DNA of 64,000 nt from an uncultured Thermoanaerobaculum sp. (GTDB taxonomy: Bacteria > Acidobacteriota > Thermoanaerobaculia > Thermoanaerobaculales > Thermoanaerobaculaceae). How positions within the stretch are numbered: the stretch's first letter is position 1; each line of letters starts with the position of its first letter. This document shows positions 16,838 through 24,962 of the stretch, piece after piece. The notes beneath the pieces were generated by a model. It saw nothing but the letters and a program-made list of their open reading frames with translations. It was not told the DNA's origin and ran no database searches. Where the stretch lies: NCBI GenBank assembly GCA_937934115.1, contig CALHAH010000030.1, forward strand, positions 1 to 64,000. Reading direction: 5' to 3'. Made by a program: the position numbers and the translations under genes.

Positions 16838-17491
16838 TCACGTACCGGATCCGAGCGGTATGAAAACCTGCGTGCCCCGCTGGACACGCGCCATCTTTGC
16901 CACCAGAGCCTCAAAGTCCTGCTCGCGGTGCACAAAGTCCAAATCATCGGTGTTTACCACCAAAAGCGGCGTCTCGGAGTAGTGGAAAAAGAACTCGGCG
17001 TACGCTTCCTTGAGGCGCCGCAAGTACGCCGCCTCTATTGTACGCTCAAAGGGCCTTCCCCGCTTGCGGATGCGCTCCAGGCAAATCTCCACCGAAGCTT
17101 CTAAGTAAACCACCAAGTCAGGCTTGGGCAAACCGGGTATCAAAAGGTTGTAAAGCCGGTCGTAAAGCGCAAACTCGGCGTCCGAGAGGTTCAACCGGGC
17201 AAAGATGCGGTCTTTGGCCATGGTGTAATCCGCCACCACCAGCTGGGTAAAAAGCTCCGGTTGCCGTATCTCCACCTGCTGCTGGTAGCGGGAAAGCAAA
17301 AAGAAAACCTGGGCTTGGAAGGCAGCCCCCGGCACACCCCGGTAAAAGGGTTCCAAAAACGGGTTTGTTACGTCCTCCAGCACCTTCACCCCGGAAAAGC
17401 GCGCTGCCAAGCGCTCCACCAACGAGGTCTTGCCAACCCCAATGGGGCCTTCCACCGCCACGTGGCGAAAGGGGAATGGGGTCTCGCTCAT
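16838..17491 (-). CDS. Deoxynucleoside kinase (dGK/dAK type)
   Basis: 217 aa. The P-loop is VEGPIGVGKTSLVERLA near residue 12, the DRx segment is VADYTMAKDRIFARLNL and the lid is RIRKRGRPFE near 145. It phosphorylates deoxynucleosides for salvage; base preference cannot be read from sequence. The ATG overlaps the ubiA-like stop (ATGA), so it belongs to the same operon. The link to quinone and CoA genes looks organisational rather than functional. Confidence 0.88.
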   Translation of the reverse strand: MSETPFPFRHVAVEGPIGVGKTSLVERLAARFSGVKVLEDVTNPFLEPFYRGVPGAAFQAQVFFLLSRYQQQVEIRQPELFTQLVVADYTMAKDRIFARLNLSDAEFALYDRLYNLLIPGLPKPDLVVYLEASVEICLERIRKRGRPFERTIEAAYLRRLKEAYAEFFFHYSETPLLVVNTDDLDFVHREQDFEALVAKMARVQRGTQVFIPLGSGT

Positions 17492-18351
17492 GACCGCGTG
17501 ATGATATCAAGGGTAAACAAAGCCCACATGGAAAGGGAAAGCACACCGTTGGCGGTAAAAAAGGCGGCGTTAATCCTATCAAGCCTTCCGTTGCCCACCA
17601 AAAGGTGCTGCCCTAAAAGCAACGCCCAGGCCAACGCCACCGCCAGGATTCCCCAAAAACGGGCATGCACCAACCACGCGAAAGCCGCAAAACCCAAAGC
17701 CGCCAAACCATGCGCCACCCGCGAAGCCGCAAGGGCCTTGCTCACCCCCCAACGGGCGGGGAGGGAGTAAAGGCCGAGGCGCCGGTCGAAGTCCACGTCT
17801 TGCAAGCTGTAAAGGATATCGAAACCGGCCACCCAAAAAGCCACGGCCCCGGCCAAAACCACGGCAGGCAAGGCAAAGCTTCCCGTCACAGCCAGCCATC
17901 CACCCACCGGCGCCATGGCCAATCCCAAACCTAGCCAAAGGTGGGAAGCGGCCGTGAAGCGCTTGGTGTAGGAGTAACCCAAAACCCAAGCGAGAGCCAG
18001 AGGTGAAAGCGCAAAGCACAAGGGGTTGAGCTGCCACGCCGCCACCACCAGTGCTCCCCCGCCGGCAAAAACCAAAGCCCAGGCGTGCAGCGGTCGCAAG
18101 CGGCCTGAAGGCAACGGTCGTCCCGCCGTGCGCGGGTTAGCGGCATCGAAGGGGAGGTCAGCCAAGCGGTTAAAGGCCATGGCTGCGGTCCGGGCCCCCA
18201 CCATAGCCACCAACACCCAGAGCACCACCCGCGTGCTGGGCCACCCGGAAGCTGCCGCGAAAACGCCAATCAACGCAAAGGGCAATGCGAAAACCGTATG
18301 GGGAAAAACCACCAGCTGGGAAAGGTTCGCCAACCAAGCGCGGATACTCAC
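17488..18351 (-). CDS. UbiA-family prenyltransferase (menaquinone/ubiquinone type)
   Basis: 287 aa from a GTG that overlaps the UbiX stop (GTGA); the track start at 18804 is a false extension through ubiX. The first Asp-rich motif is NRLADLPFDAANPRTAGRPLPSG and the second is LQDVDFDRRLGLYSLPARWG. Seven to nine membrane helices. It attaches a polyprenyl chain to an aromatic acid. The second motif resembles the MqnP branch of the futalosine menaquinone pathway; that assignment is an inference. Confidence 0.88.
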   Translation of the reverse strand: MSIRAWLANLSQLVVFPHTVFALPFALIGVFAAASGWPSTRVVLWVLVAMVGARTAAMAFNRLADLPFDAANPRTAGRPLPSGRLRPLHAWALVFAGGGALVVAAWQLNPLCFALSPLALAWVLGYSYTKRFTAASHLWLGLGLAMAPVGGWLAVTGSFALPAVVLAGAVAFWVAGFDILYSLQDVDFDRRLGLYSLPARWGVSKALAASRVAHGLAALGFAAFAWLVHARFWGILAVALAWALLLGQHLLVGNGRLDRINAAFFTANGVLSLSMWALFTLDIITRS

Positions 18352-18962
18352 CGTGGCCACCCCTGCCAACGGAGCTGCGGGGCCTCCCAGGGGAGTCCCA
18401 AAAGGTCGAAAACCCGCATGCAGTAATGGTCCACAAAATTCCCCAGGCTCTCGCCGCTCACGTAAAAGGCGGGTATAGGCGGCATGACCACCGCTCCCGC
18501 CTCGGTAAGGGTCAAGAGAGCTTGCAGATGAATACGGGAAAGGGGAGTTTCCCGAAATCCGAGGATCAACGGCCAGCGCTGCTTGAGGGCCACATCCCCC
18601 ACCCGTTGGCCCAGCCCGCGGGAAACCCCAGAGGCCAGGGAGCAGGCGGTGGCCGCGGAACAGGGGAGAACCACCACCCCCCGCAAGACGTGGGAGCCGG
18701 AAGCAATGGGGGCCGTCATTTCCGCTTCGCGCCACACGGAGGCTTTGGCTTTTGCCCCTTCGCTCACGGAAAGCAAACCCACAAACCGGTGGGGATCCGC
18801 CCATTCCTTGCCCAGCTCACTGGCCAAGACCATCCGCGAACCATCCGAAAACACAACGTGAAGGTGATCCACGTGCGAATGCTCTAAAGCCAGTTCGGCA
18901 AAACGCACGGGCAGACGCATGCCACAAGCCCCCGTGATCACCAAAGCCAGTTCGGTTCTCAA
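18348..18962 (-). CDS. ubiX: Flavin prenyltransferase UbiX
   Basis: 204 aa. ITGACGMRLPVRFAELAL near the N-terminus is the flavin-binding loop (GACG instead of the common GASG). VVLPCSAATACSLASGVS and MPPIPAFYVSG follow, with the prenyl-phosphate site at the C-terminus. It makes prenylated FMN for a UbiD-type decarboxylase, none of which is in this window. Its start overlaps the GNAT gene end by 4 bases and its end overlaps the UbiA-like start. Confidence 0.92.
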   Translation of the reverse strand: MRTELALVITGACGMRLPVRFAELALEHSHVDHLHVVFSDGSRMVLASELGKEWADPHRFVGLLSVSEGAKAKASVWREAEMTAPIASGSHVLRGVVVLPCSAATACSLASGVSRGLGQRVGDVALKQRWPLILGFRETPLSRIHLQALLTLTEAGAVVMPPIPAFYVSGESLGNFVDHYCMRVFDLLGLPWEAPQLRWQGWPR

Positions 18963-19453
18963 CGCTTGCCCCCCAGTCGCCGCACCATCTCCAAACGCGG
19001 GATCCCATCCTCAGTAAAGCGGCGCACCACCCCAAAGCCGAAACGCCGGTACAGGCGCACGGCAGGGCTATCCCGGTCCACCTCTAAAGCCAGCCACCGG
19101 CAACCGGCCCGCCGGGCACGGACAATGGCCTCCGCCAACATGTGGCTGCCTAACCCCCGGCTGCGGTACGCGGGGTGCACAGCTATCGACGAGAGCTGCG
19201 CCACCGGTGGCCACAGCAAAAGCACCATGGCGGCAATGAGGCCTTTCCCCTGGCGCTGGATCAAGCACGTCCAGCCTGGCCACGAGGCCACCTCCCACCA
19301 CGCCTCCCAGCTCCAAGCCCTTTCCCCAAAGCAAAGGCGATCCAGGGAGTAAAGGGCAGGGACGTCGGCGGGCGTGGCGGAAACCAGGGTGCCAAAAGGC
19401 TCGTCACCTGTAAAAAAAACTTGACGCCTGCGCGCCTGCAGCGCCTGGGACAC
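18959..19453 (-). CDS. GNAT-family N-acetyltransferase (RimI-like)
   Basis: 164 aa from a GTG preceded by GGGAGGAG at 8 bases; the track's 201-aa version lacks a ribosome site. The acetyl-CoA pocket is LSSIAVHPAYRSRGLGSHML and LEVDRDSPAVRLYRRFGFGVV lies near the C-terminus, both classical GNAT motifs A and B. Substrate probably a protein N-terminus or small amine; unresolved. First gene of the GNAT-ubiX-ubiA-dNK-pan run. Confidence 0.85.
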   Translation of the reverse strand: MSQALQARRRQVFFTGDEPFGTLVSATPADVPALYSLDRLCFGERAWSWEAWWEVASWPGWTCLIQRQGKGLIAAMVLLLWPPVAQLSSIAVHPAYRSRGLGSHMLAEAIVRARRAGCRWLALEVDRDSPAVRLYRRFGFGVVRRFTEDGIPRLEMVRRLGGKR

Positions 19454-19684
19454 CCCAGCTCCTCCCGCAAAAAAGCTTAACACCAAAGGTAGGAGTGTGC
19501 TTGCGTCTGGCTCCAGCAAGTCTCTAGTTGTTCGATATTTAACCGATCTTGCCGCATTTGGCACGAGGTTTTCAAAAGACCCTCAGCGGGAGGTGGACGA
19601 TGGGCAGCCGGGGACCTTGAAGAAACCAAAGCCTAAGGTAAGCAGAAAACAGCAAACCACGAGAAAAACAGAAAGGAGGGAAAC

Positions 19685-20029
19685 ATGAGGAGAACGTTGG
19701 TGAGCTTGGCGTTGTTGGCTGGCTTAGCGCTGCCGGCGCTGGCCAATACAGAAAAGGGTGGGGTGGTAAACATCAACACCGCTACCGTCCAGGAACTCCA
19801 GCTCCTGCCGCGGGTGGGACCCAGTCTTGCCCAGCGCATCGTGGAGTTCCGGGAAAAGAACGGGCCGTTTAAGAGGGTAGAGGAGCTCATGCGGGTCAAG
19901 GGCATTGGCGAGAAAAGCTTTGACCTGTTGAAGCCCTACCTCACAACCAATGGGCCGACAACTTTAAAACAAAAGGTAGCGTCGGCGCGCAAGCCCGCCC
20001 AAGGCCAAAAGGCCACAGGGGGCAACTAA
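19685..20029 (+). CDS. ComEA-like helix-hairpin-helix protein
   Basis: 114 aa. Signal peptide MRRTLVSLALLAGLALPALA, then a ComEA-type double HhH: VNINTATVQELQLLPRVGPS and RIVEFREKNGPFKRVEELMR, ending in a basic Lys/Arg/Gln tail. Such proteins bind DNA non-specifically at the cell surface during transformation. AAAGGAGGG lies 5 bases before the ATG. A pseudopilin gene follows, which fits a DNA-uptake or type II/IV secretion context. Confidence 0.87.
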   Translation: MRRTLVSLALLAGLALPALANTEKGGVVNINTATVQELQLLPRVGPSLAQRIVEFREKNGPFKRVEELMRVKGIGEKSFDLLKPYLTTNGPTTLKQKVASARKPAQGQKATGGN

Positions 20030-20062
20030 CAACAAAAGAAAAAGACGTGGCGTGGACGGGAC

Positions 20063-20090
20063 GGGGGCGGTTCCACCGCCCCCTTCATTC
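20063..20090 (+). terminator. Hairpin between comEA-like and pseudopilin genes
   Basis: GGGGGCGG-TTCCA-CCGCCCCC is a perfect 8-bp stem followed by TTCATTC. The T-tract is weak, so it may be a partial terminator or an mRNA-end stabiliser. Confidence 0.5.
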
Positions 20091-20102
20091 CGCGGAGGCA
20101 CC

Positions 20103-20690
20103 ATGGGCGAGAGAAAAGGCTTTTCTCTGGTGGAGCTGGTGGTGGTTTTAGGGATCTTATTCATGCTCTTGACGGTGGCGACGCCGCAGTGGCAGCGGGT
20201 TTACCAGCGGGTGGCGTTGCGGCAAGCAGGTTTTCGTCTCCTCACCGATGCCCAGCGTTGCCAAGCCTTGGCCGCGCAACACCTGGCCAAGGTGGGGCTG
20301 GTGTTTGACGTAGACGGTGGGGGAAGTTTTTACGTGTTGGTGATGGACGGGAACGGCAATGGGGTTTCCCGCAAGGATTACCTCACCGGCCGCGATAAAG
20401 TCGTGGGCGGTCCCGTGTACTTTCGGGATTTTGGTCCCCAGGTGCGCTTGGGTTTACCCCCAAAGTGGCATATCCCCGCACCCAGCGGTAACAAAGCAGT
20501 ACCGGGGGAAGGCACGGCCCTAGGGAAAGCGGGAATCCTAAGCTTTAGCCCTTCCTTTGGGGCCACCCCGGGCTCGGTGTACCTTTCCGCCGGCACCGAG
20601 GTTTTGGCCCTGCGGGTAACCCCTATGGGTGTTGCTCGGCTTTTCACCTGGGATACGCAACGCCGACTTTGGCAAGCGGTGAAGTATTGA
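20103..20690 (+). CDS. Type II secretion / type IV pilin-like pseudopilin (GspH-like)
   Basis: 195 aa. Start set at the ATG after CGCGGAGGCACC. MGERKGFSLVELVVVLGILF is the prepilin-peptidase site (cleavage after Gly, Glu at +5) with the N-terminal hydrophobic helix. The rest is a globular domain with ALAAQHLAKVGLVFDVDGGG, typical of GspH/FimT minor pseudopilins. No peptidase or secretin gene is nearby. Its last 47 bases overlap the convergent nucleotidyltransferase gene. Confidence 0.85.
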   Translation: MGERKGFSLVELVVVLGILFMLLTVATPQWQRVYQRVALRQAGFRLLTDAQRCQALAAQHLAKVGLVFDVDGGGSFYVLVMDGNGNGVSRKDYLTGRDKVVGGPVYFRDFGPQVRLGLPPKWHIPAPSGNKAVPGEGTALGKAGILSFSPSFGATPGSVYLSAGTEVLALRVTPMGVARLFTWDTQRRLWQAVKY

Positions 20691-21612
20691 GCGACAACGG
20701 GTACAAGCCATCGGGCATTACCAAGGAATCCTCAATGGAGGCGCCCGCCGGCACGGGGGCCGCTACCACACAGCCGGCAAGGCAGGCGTGGGCGCCCACC
20801 TCTACCCCTGGCAGCACCACGCACCGGGAAAGCCGTGCACCAAAAGCCACGCGAGCGCCGGCGGCCACCATGGTGTGCTCCAGTTGGCCACCTCCTTCAA
20901 CGTGGGCCAAGGCGTGGACGAAGCTTGTACCAGCCAAGACCTCCATCACCAACCGCCAGTAGGCTTCTGGATCTCCGGCTTCACGAAACGCACCCCGCAC
21001 CACGTGCCCCCAAAGCCGGCCCTGGGCCATCAAGGGATGCCAAAAGGCATCCATGGGTGCAGGCGGCGGGGGGAGAAAGGCCAGGGTTTCGCTGCCCAAC
21101 AGCTGAAAGCCAGTAAAAAGGAAGCCTGAACGGTCCAGGTTTTCGGAGGGTTTGGAAAAACCCACCACCCGCCCCTGGGGGTCCAGGTGCACCGCCCCCC
21201 AGCGCCGCCGATCGGGGTGGGGGAGCAGTAACAACACGGCACGGTCTTTTTTTCCAGCGGCCACAAGGGGTTGTAGGTCCAAGCGGCTCCAACAGTCAGC
21301 GTTGGCCACCAGCACGGGTCCCTTTCGCAACGCGGACCGTGCGGCGGAAAGCCCGCCTGCGGGCCCCAAAAGCTTCGGTTCAAGGGAAAAAACCACCAGC
21401 TCCGCTGGGGCCACCTGGTGCACCGCTGCCACCACCTGTTCTGGGTGGCGGTGGAGGTTCACCACCAAAGACGCACATCCTGCCGAAAGAAGGGCCTGGA
21501 GGCTTGAGGCCAAAAGCGGCTCGCCCACCACTGGCAAAGCTGGCTTGGGGATGAGGAAGGAAAGGGGCTCCATGCGCTCACCTAACCCTGCTGCCAAAAG
21601 CATGCCGATCAC
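20644..21612 (-). CDS. Sugar-phosphate nucleotidyltransferase
   Basis: 322 aa from a GTG that overlaps the CYTH stop (GTGA); an ATG at 21603 is possible. MLLAAGLGERMEPLS is the NTP-binding loop, followed by IPKPALPVVGEP and VLVANADCW (metal Asp). The C-terminal ~80 residues show left-handed-helix-like repeats (TMVAAGARVAFGARLSRCVV). The layout matches mannose-1-phosphate guanylyltransferase or glucose-1-phosphate nucleotidyltransferases; the substrate is not determinable. Translationally coupled to CYTH. Confidence 0.87.
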   Translation of the reverse strand: MIGMLLAAGLGERMEPLSFLIPKPALPVVGEPLLASSLQALLSAGCASLVVNLHRHPEQVVAAVHQVAPAELVVFSLEPKLLGPAGGLSAARSALRKGPVLVANADCWSRLDLQPLVAAGKKDRAVLLLLPHPDRRRWGAVHLDPQGRVVGFSKPSENLDRSGFLFTGFQLLGSETLAFLPPPPAPMDAFWHPLMAQGRLWGHVVRGAFREAGDPEAYWRLVMEVLAGTSFVHALAHVEGGGQLEHTMVAAGARVAFGARLSRCVVLPGVEVGAHACLAGCVVAAPVPAGASIEDSLVMPDGLYPLSLNTSPLAKVGVAYPR

Positions 21613-22157
21613 GAGAACACCATGTGCAGGGGAGCCTCCGGGTGCTCTTTTCTGTAGCTTTGCCAAAGCTCCAGGTACGTGCCGCGCAAAGCAGCCTCCG
21701 GAACAAAGCCCAACGCAACCGCCAGCTCCCGCAACCCTGGCCTTTCCCCTTCCAGCTCCACGAAATCCCCCATGGGGGTGTGGTCCAAGGCCACTGCGGC
21801 GTGACGCAAGCTCCAGGTTTCCCGCTCTTTTTCGTAGTAAAAGACTGGGGCATAACCCAACGCTAGAAGGATTGCCAATGCCTTTTCGCCGGCCTCCACA
21901 CCTACCTCCAGCTCTTCCCGCACTTTAAGACCCGCGGCCAAGCGAGCCGGGCCCTTGAAGGTGAGCAGGTGGTGCTCACCCCACTGCCGCACGCGCAAAA
22001 GGCACCCCTTTTGCCGCAAACTGCCTTGGGCATCGTCCAAAACCCAGTTGCGCTCCAGGGTGGCGGGGACCCTTAGGGACGCCCCCAGCCTTTGCAGGGT
22101 GGCACGCACAGGCACCAAGCTTGCGACCCCAAACTTAAACTCCTGCTCTCTCGCCAC
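21609..22157 (-). CDS. CYTH-domain phosphohydrolase/cyclase-like protein
   Basis: 182 aa from GTG. The family's ExExK signature is EQEFK at residues 4-8, which supports this start over the track's upstream ATG. RVRQWGEHHLLTFKGPA and LKVREELEV carry the expected charged tunnel residues, and FVELEGERPGL follows. CYTH enzymes act on triphosphates (thiamine-TP, inorganic triphosphate) or are class IV adenylyl cyclases. A -10-like TATACT ends 6 bases before GTG and no Shine-Dalgarno is present, so it is probably leaderless. Confidence 0.85.
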   Translation of the reverse strand: MAREQEFKFGVASLVPVRATLQRLGASLRVPATLERNWVLDDAQGSLRQKGCLLRVRQWGEHHLLTFKGPARLAAGLKVREELEVGVEAGEKALAILLALGYAPVFYYEKERETWSLRHAAVALDHTPMGDFVELEGERPGLRELAVALGFVPEAALRGTYLELWQSYRKEHPEAPLHMVFS

Positions 22158-22163
22158 GACGGC

Positions 22164-22169
22164 AGTATA
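22164..22169 (-). promoter_or_regulatory. -10 element of the CYTH gene (leaderless)
   Basis: Minus-strand TATACT ends 6 bases before the GTG start. No clear -35. It lies back-to-back with the selB promoter. Confidence 0.5.
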
Positions 22170-22213
22170 CGGGTTGTAGCAGCCCACTGATACCGTGGCC
22201 GAAAAAAGGCACC

Positions 22214-22242
22214 TTGCGAGGCGACGGCCCGGCCGTTAGCAT
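22214..22242 (+). promoter_or_regulatory. selB promoter (leaderless)
   Basis: TTGCGA (22214-22219), 17-bp spacer, TAGCAT (22237-22242), then 7 bases to GTG at 22250. The track's TTG and ATG starts lie inside these promoter boxes, which argues for the GTG start. Confidence 0.6.
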
Positions 22243-22249
22243 GCGCTCC

Positions 22250-24145
22250 GTGAAGGCCGTGGTTTTTGCCACCGCTGGGCACATTGACCATGGCAAGACG
22301 TCCCTGGTGCACGCCCTCACCGGGGTGTGGTGCGACCGCCTCAAGGAGGAGCAAGAACGGGGCATCACCCTGGTTTTGGGGTTTGCTCCACTTTTGGATC
22401 CCGAAGGGGACGTGGAGGTGTCCTTTGTGGATGTGCCGGGCCACGAACGCTTGGTGCACACCATGGTGGCAGGTGCCGGCGGGGTGGACCGGGCGCTTTT
22501 GGTGGTGGCCGCCAACGAGGGGATCATGCCCCAAACCCGGGAGCATGTGGCCATTCTGAAGCTTTTGGGGATTGAGGGTGGTGTGGTCGCCCTCACCAAG
22601 GCCGATCTCGTGGCCCGCTCGCAGCTGGAGGAACGGCAAAGGGAGCTTGCCACTTTTCTTGCGAACGGTCCCCTGGCTTCCGCCCCCATCATCCCTTGCT
22701 CCAGCATCACCGGTGAAGGGATCCAGGAACTTAAAGCCGCGATCCTCCACCAAGCGCGCCGGGTGTACCGGCAAGGGGAACCCCATCGCCCGTTCCGCTT
22801 GGCTGTGGATCGAGTGTTTAGCTTGCCGGGGGCAGGTACCGTGGTCACCGGTACCGCCCGTTGGGGTGAGGTGCAGGTAGGAGAAGATGTTTGGGTTTTC
22901 CCCCCAGGCCGTGGCGTGCGGGTTCGCAGCCTGCAGGTTCACAGTCAGGAACGGCAACATGCCACCGCTGGGGAGCGGGTAGCCCTGGCCCTGGCTGGCA
23001 TTAAGGTGGACGAAATCCCCCGTGGTGCTCAGGTGGTAACCCTTGGCCCCTGGGAACCCACGGTGCGCTTGGCGCTGGAGGTCACCCTGCTGGCGGAGGC
23101 ACCCGCCCTCGTCGAGGGCCAAAGGCTCTGGCTCCACCTTTTGGCCAGCCGCACGGTGGCTACTGTGGAGCGCGTGAGCCCCCCGCGCGCAGGAGAAAAA
23201 CCCACCCGCGCCCTGGTACGCTTGGCCAAGCCCATCCTCGCCTTCCCCGAAGACCGGGTCATTCTCCGCCGCATGACACCGGCCGCCACGGTAGGGGGCG
23301 GTGTGGTGCTGGATACGAGCCTGCCGCGGCTTTCGCGCCGCCAGCTGGGGATTCTGGAAAAGCTGCCGGTACCCTCCCACCGCCGGGAGCTGCTCCTCGC
23401 CATGGTGGAGCGCACGGGCAGGTGCGGCATGAGCCGCTCGCAGTTGGCCGCGCGGTTGGGTTTTTTTCCCGAAGGCGTCCACCAAACTCTGGGAGAACTG
23501 GAGGCTTTTGGGCACATCACGTTGCTGCCGGGCAGAGATCCCTGGGCCTTGCCTTGCCAGGCCCTCGGGGAGGTTGTGGCGGAAGCGGCTAAGCTCCTAA
23601 AAGAAAAAGGAGAGCTGGGGCTTAGCGCCGGCGAGCTCATGCAAGCGTTACACCTGGGGAAGCCCAAGTCCCTCCGTGGGTTTTATTTGCAGAAGCTTTT
23701 GGCGCAAGGAGTGGCGCGTGAGGAAAACGGGCGCTTTTTCGCCGCGAACCTCAAACCGCTCACCAGTCCCCTGGCGGAAAAAGTGGAAGCAATGTACCGG
23801 CAAGCACGGCTTTCGGCACCGTCGCCGGAGGAAGCCGCCGCGCAACTTTCGGCACCCCCAAAGGCCGTGGAGGGCCTTATCAAGCTGCTGGTACGTGAGG
23901 GGCGGTTGGTGCGGGTTGGTGGCAAATGGATCCTCCACCGGCACGTCTTGGATGAGATCGTAACTTCCCTGCGCCGTTGGGGCGTGGAGCGTTTCGACGT
24001 GGCTCAGTTTAAAGACCGCTTCGGTCTTACCCGCAAGCTGGCCATCCCCATCCTGGAGTGGCTGGATTCACAACGAGTCACCCGCAGAGAAGGGAACTTT
24101 CGGCGCCTCTTGCCTACCTCACGGGGTACGAGCTGGTCCGGCTAA
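22250..24145 (+). CDS. selB: Selenocysteine-specific translation factor SelB
   Basis: 631 aa. GTPase domain: TAGHIDHGKTSLVHALTG (G1), RLKEEQERGITLVLGFAPL (switch I), VDVPGHERLVHTM (G3), TKADLV (G4). Two beta-barrel domains follow, then a C-terminal half of winged helices (RRELLLAMVERTGRCGMSRSQ; VERFDVAQFKDRFGLTRKLA) that in SelB binds the SECIS hairpin. It delivers Sec-tRNA to in-frame UGA. selA, selC and selD are not in this window. The 3' end overlaps the convergent gene by 32 bases. Confidence 0.92.
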   Translation: MKAVVFATAGHIDHGKTSLVHALTGVWCDRLKEEQERGITLVLGFAPLLDPEGDVEVSFVDVPGHERLVHTMVAGAGGVDRALLVVAANEGIMPQTREHVAILKLLGIEGGVVALTKADLVARSQLEERQRELATFLANGPLASAPIIPCSSITGEGIQELKAAILHQARRVYRQGEPHRPFRLAVDRVFSLPGAGTVVTGTARWGEVQVGEDVWVFPPGRGVRVRSLQVHSQERQHATAGERVALALAGIKVDEIPRGAQVVTLGPWEPTVRLALEVTLLAEAPALVEGQRLWLHLLASRTVATVERVSPPRAGEKPTRALVRLAKPILAFPEDRVILRRMTPAATVGGGVVLDTSLPRLSRRQLGILEKLPVPSHRRELLLAMVERTGRCGMSRSQLAARLGFFPEGVHQTLGELEAFGHITLLPGRDPWALPCQALGEVVAEAAKLLKEKGELGLSAGELMQALHLGKPKSLRGFYLQKLLAQGVAREENGRFFAANLKPLTSPLAEKVEAMYRQARLSAPSPEEAAAQLSAPPKAVEGLIKLLVREGRLVRVGGKWILHRHVLDEIVTSLRRWGVERFDVAQFKDRFGLTRKLAIPILEWLDSQRVTRREGNFRRLLPTSRGTSWSG

Positions 24146-24953
24146 CACGCAAGCCTTCGGCGCGCAGCGCTCCCACCCTTGTCTCCAGTACACCGGCAAG
24201 CACCACCCACGCCGTAGTGGGACTGCCCTTGGTGTGCGCGGGGGTGAAAAGCCAGCTGCCAGCGGAAGCCAGCACCCACGAGCGCAACCCCTCGGGGCAC
24301 GCCAGAAAAACCAACCGTTTAACCTTGCCGTCAGTACCCACCTCGGCCAAGAGCTTGAAAGGTTGGCGAAACTCCTGTGCCGGGACCTTCGCAGAAAAAC
24401 GCCGGGGAGCCGGCAAGGCTGAAAGCTGCTCCAGGGCCGTGCTGGGCAGTTGGCCGTCTTTTGCGTCTCCTGGCGGCAGGGGAGGTGTTTCCACATGAGG
24501 AGTTTCCCCGGGGTCGGGCAAGGTTACCAGCAGCTGCGCCACACGTCCTTCCTTTACCTCTCCGCGGAGATCAGCGCTCACATCAACCCACGTCGCCACC
24601 GGTTGCCCAAAAGCCTTGGCCGGCGTGAACTCGGTTTCCAAAAGCGCTTGCCGCACCGGCTCCAACACCCCAGGGAAGGGATTGGTGATGGGTTGCGCTC
24701 GCCGGCATGTGCCGTTTTTCTCGATGTACACCGCAAAAGTAGCGGCAACGGTCACGTTAAAGTCCTTGCGCATAGGCGTTTGGCGCGGGGAGGGTTGTTG
24801 GTCTACCGGGGAAAAGAAGGGGTTAATGGGAGGCACAGCCGGCAACTCCATGGGCACCGGCACCGGCAACTGTACCTTGCGCTCCCAAGGCTTTTCCACC
24901 TTGGGGTTACCTTCCTGCACCGCCAAAAGCACCAACAGGATCGCCGCGTGCAT
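24114..24953 (-). CDS. Secreted protein with TonB-C-like repeats, unknown function
   Basis: 279 aa. MHAAILLVLLAVQEG is a short hydrophobic export signal, followed by a Pro-rich segment (LPVPVPMELPAVPP) like TonB linkers. Two similar halves are suggestive of TonB-C folds: VEKPW..FAVYIEKNGTCRRAQPI..ALLETEFTPAKAFGQPV, and FKLLAEVGTDGKVKRLVFL..SWLFTPAHTKGSPTTAW. The family pattern is variation on 'later value added to earlier gene product', so energy-transducer-like. No ExbBD nearby. Function unknown. It ends inside selB and lies downstream of polA. Confidence 0.65.
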   Translation of the reverse strand: MHAAILLVLLAVQEGNPKVEKPWERKVQLPVPVPMELPAVPPINPFFSPVDQQPSPRQTPMRKDFNVTVAATFAVYIEKNGTCRRAQPITNPFPGVLEPVRQALLETEFTPAKAFGQPVATWVDVSADLRGEVKEGRVAQLLVTLPDPGETPHVETPPLPPGDAKDGQLPSTALEQLSALPAPRRFSAKVPAQEFRQPFKLLAEVGTDGKVKRLVFLACPEGLRSWVLASAGSWLFTPAHTKGSPTTAWVVLAGVLETRVGALRAEGLRVSRTSSYPVR

Positions 24954-24962
24954 GAGCCTATC

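Noticed and set aside
22073-23515. 480-aa minus-strand ORF opposite selB
   Set aside because: Shadow of selB in a GC-rich region; low-complexity His/Gly/Pro-rich translation with no family features.
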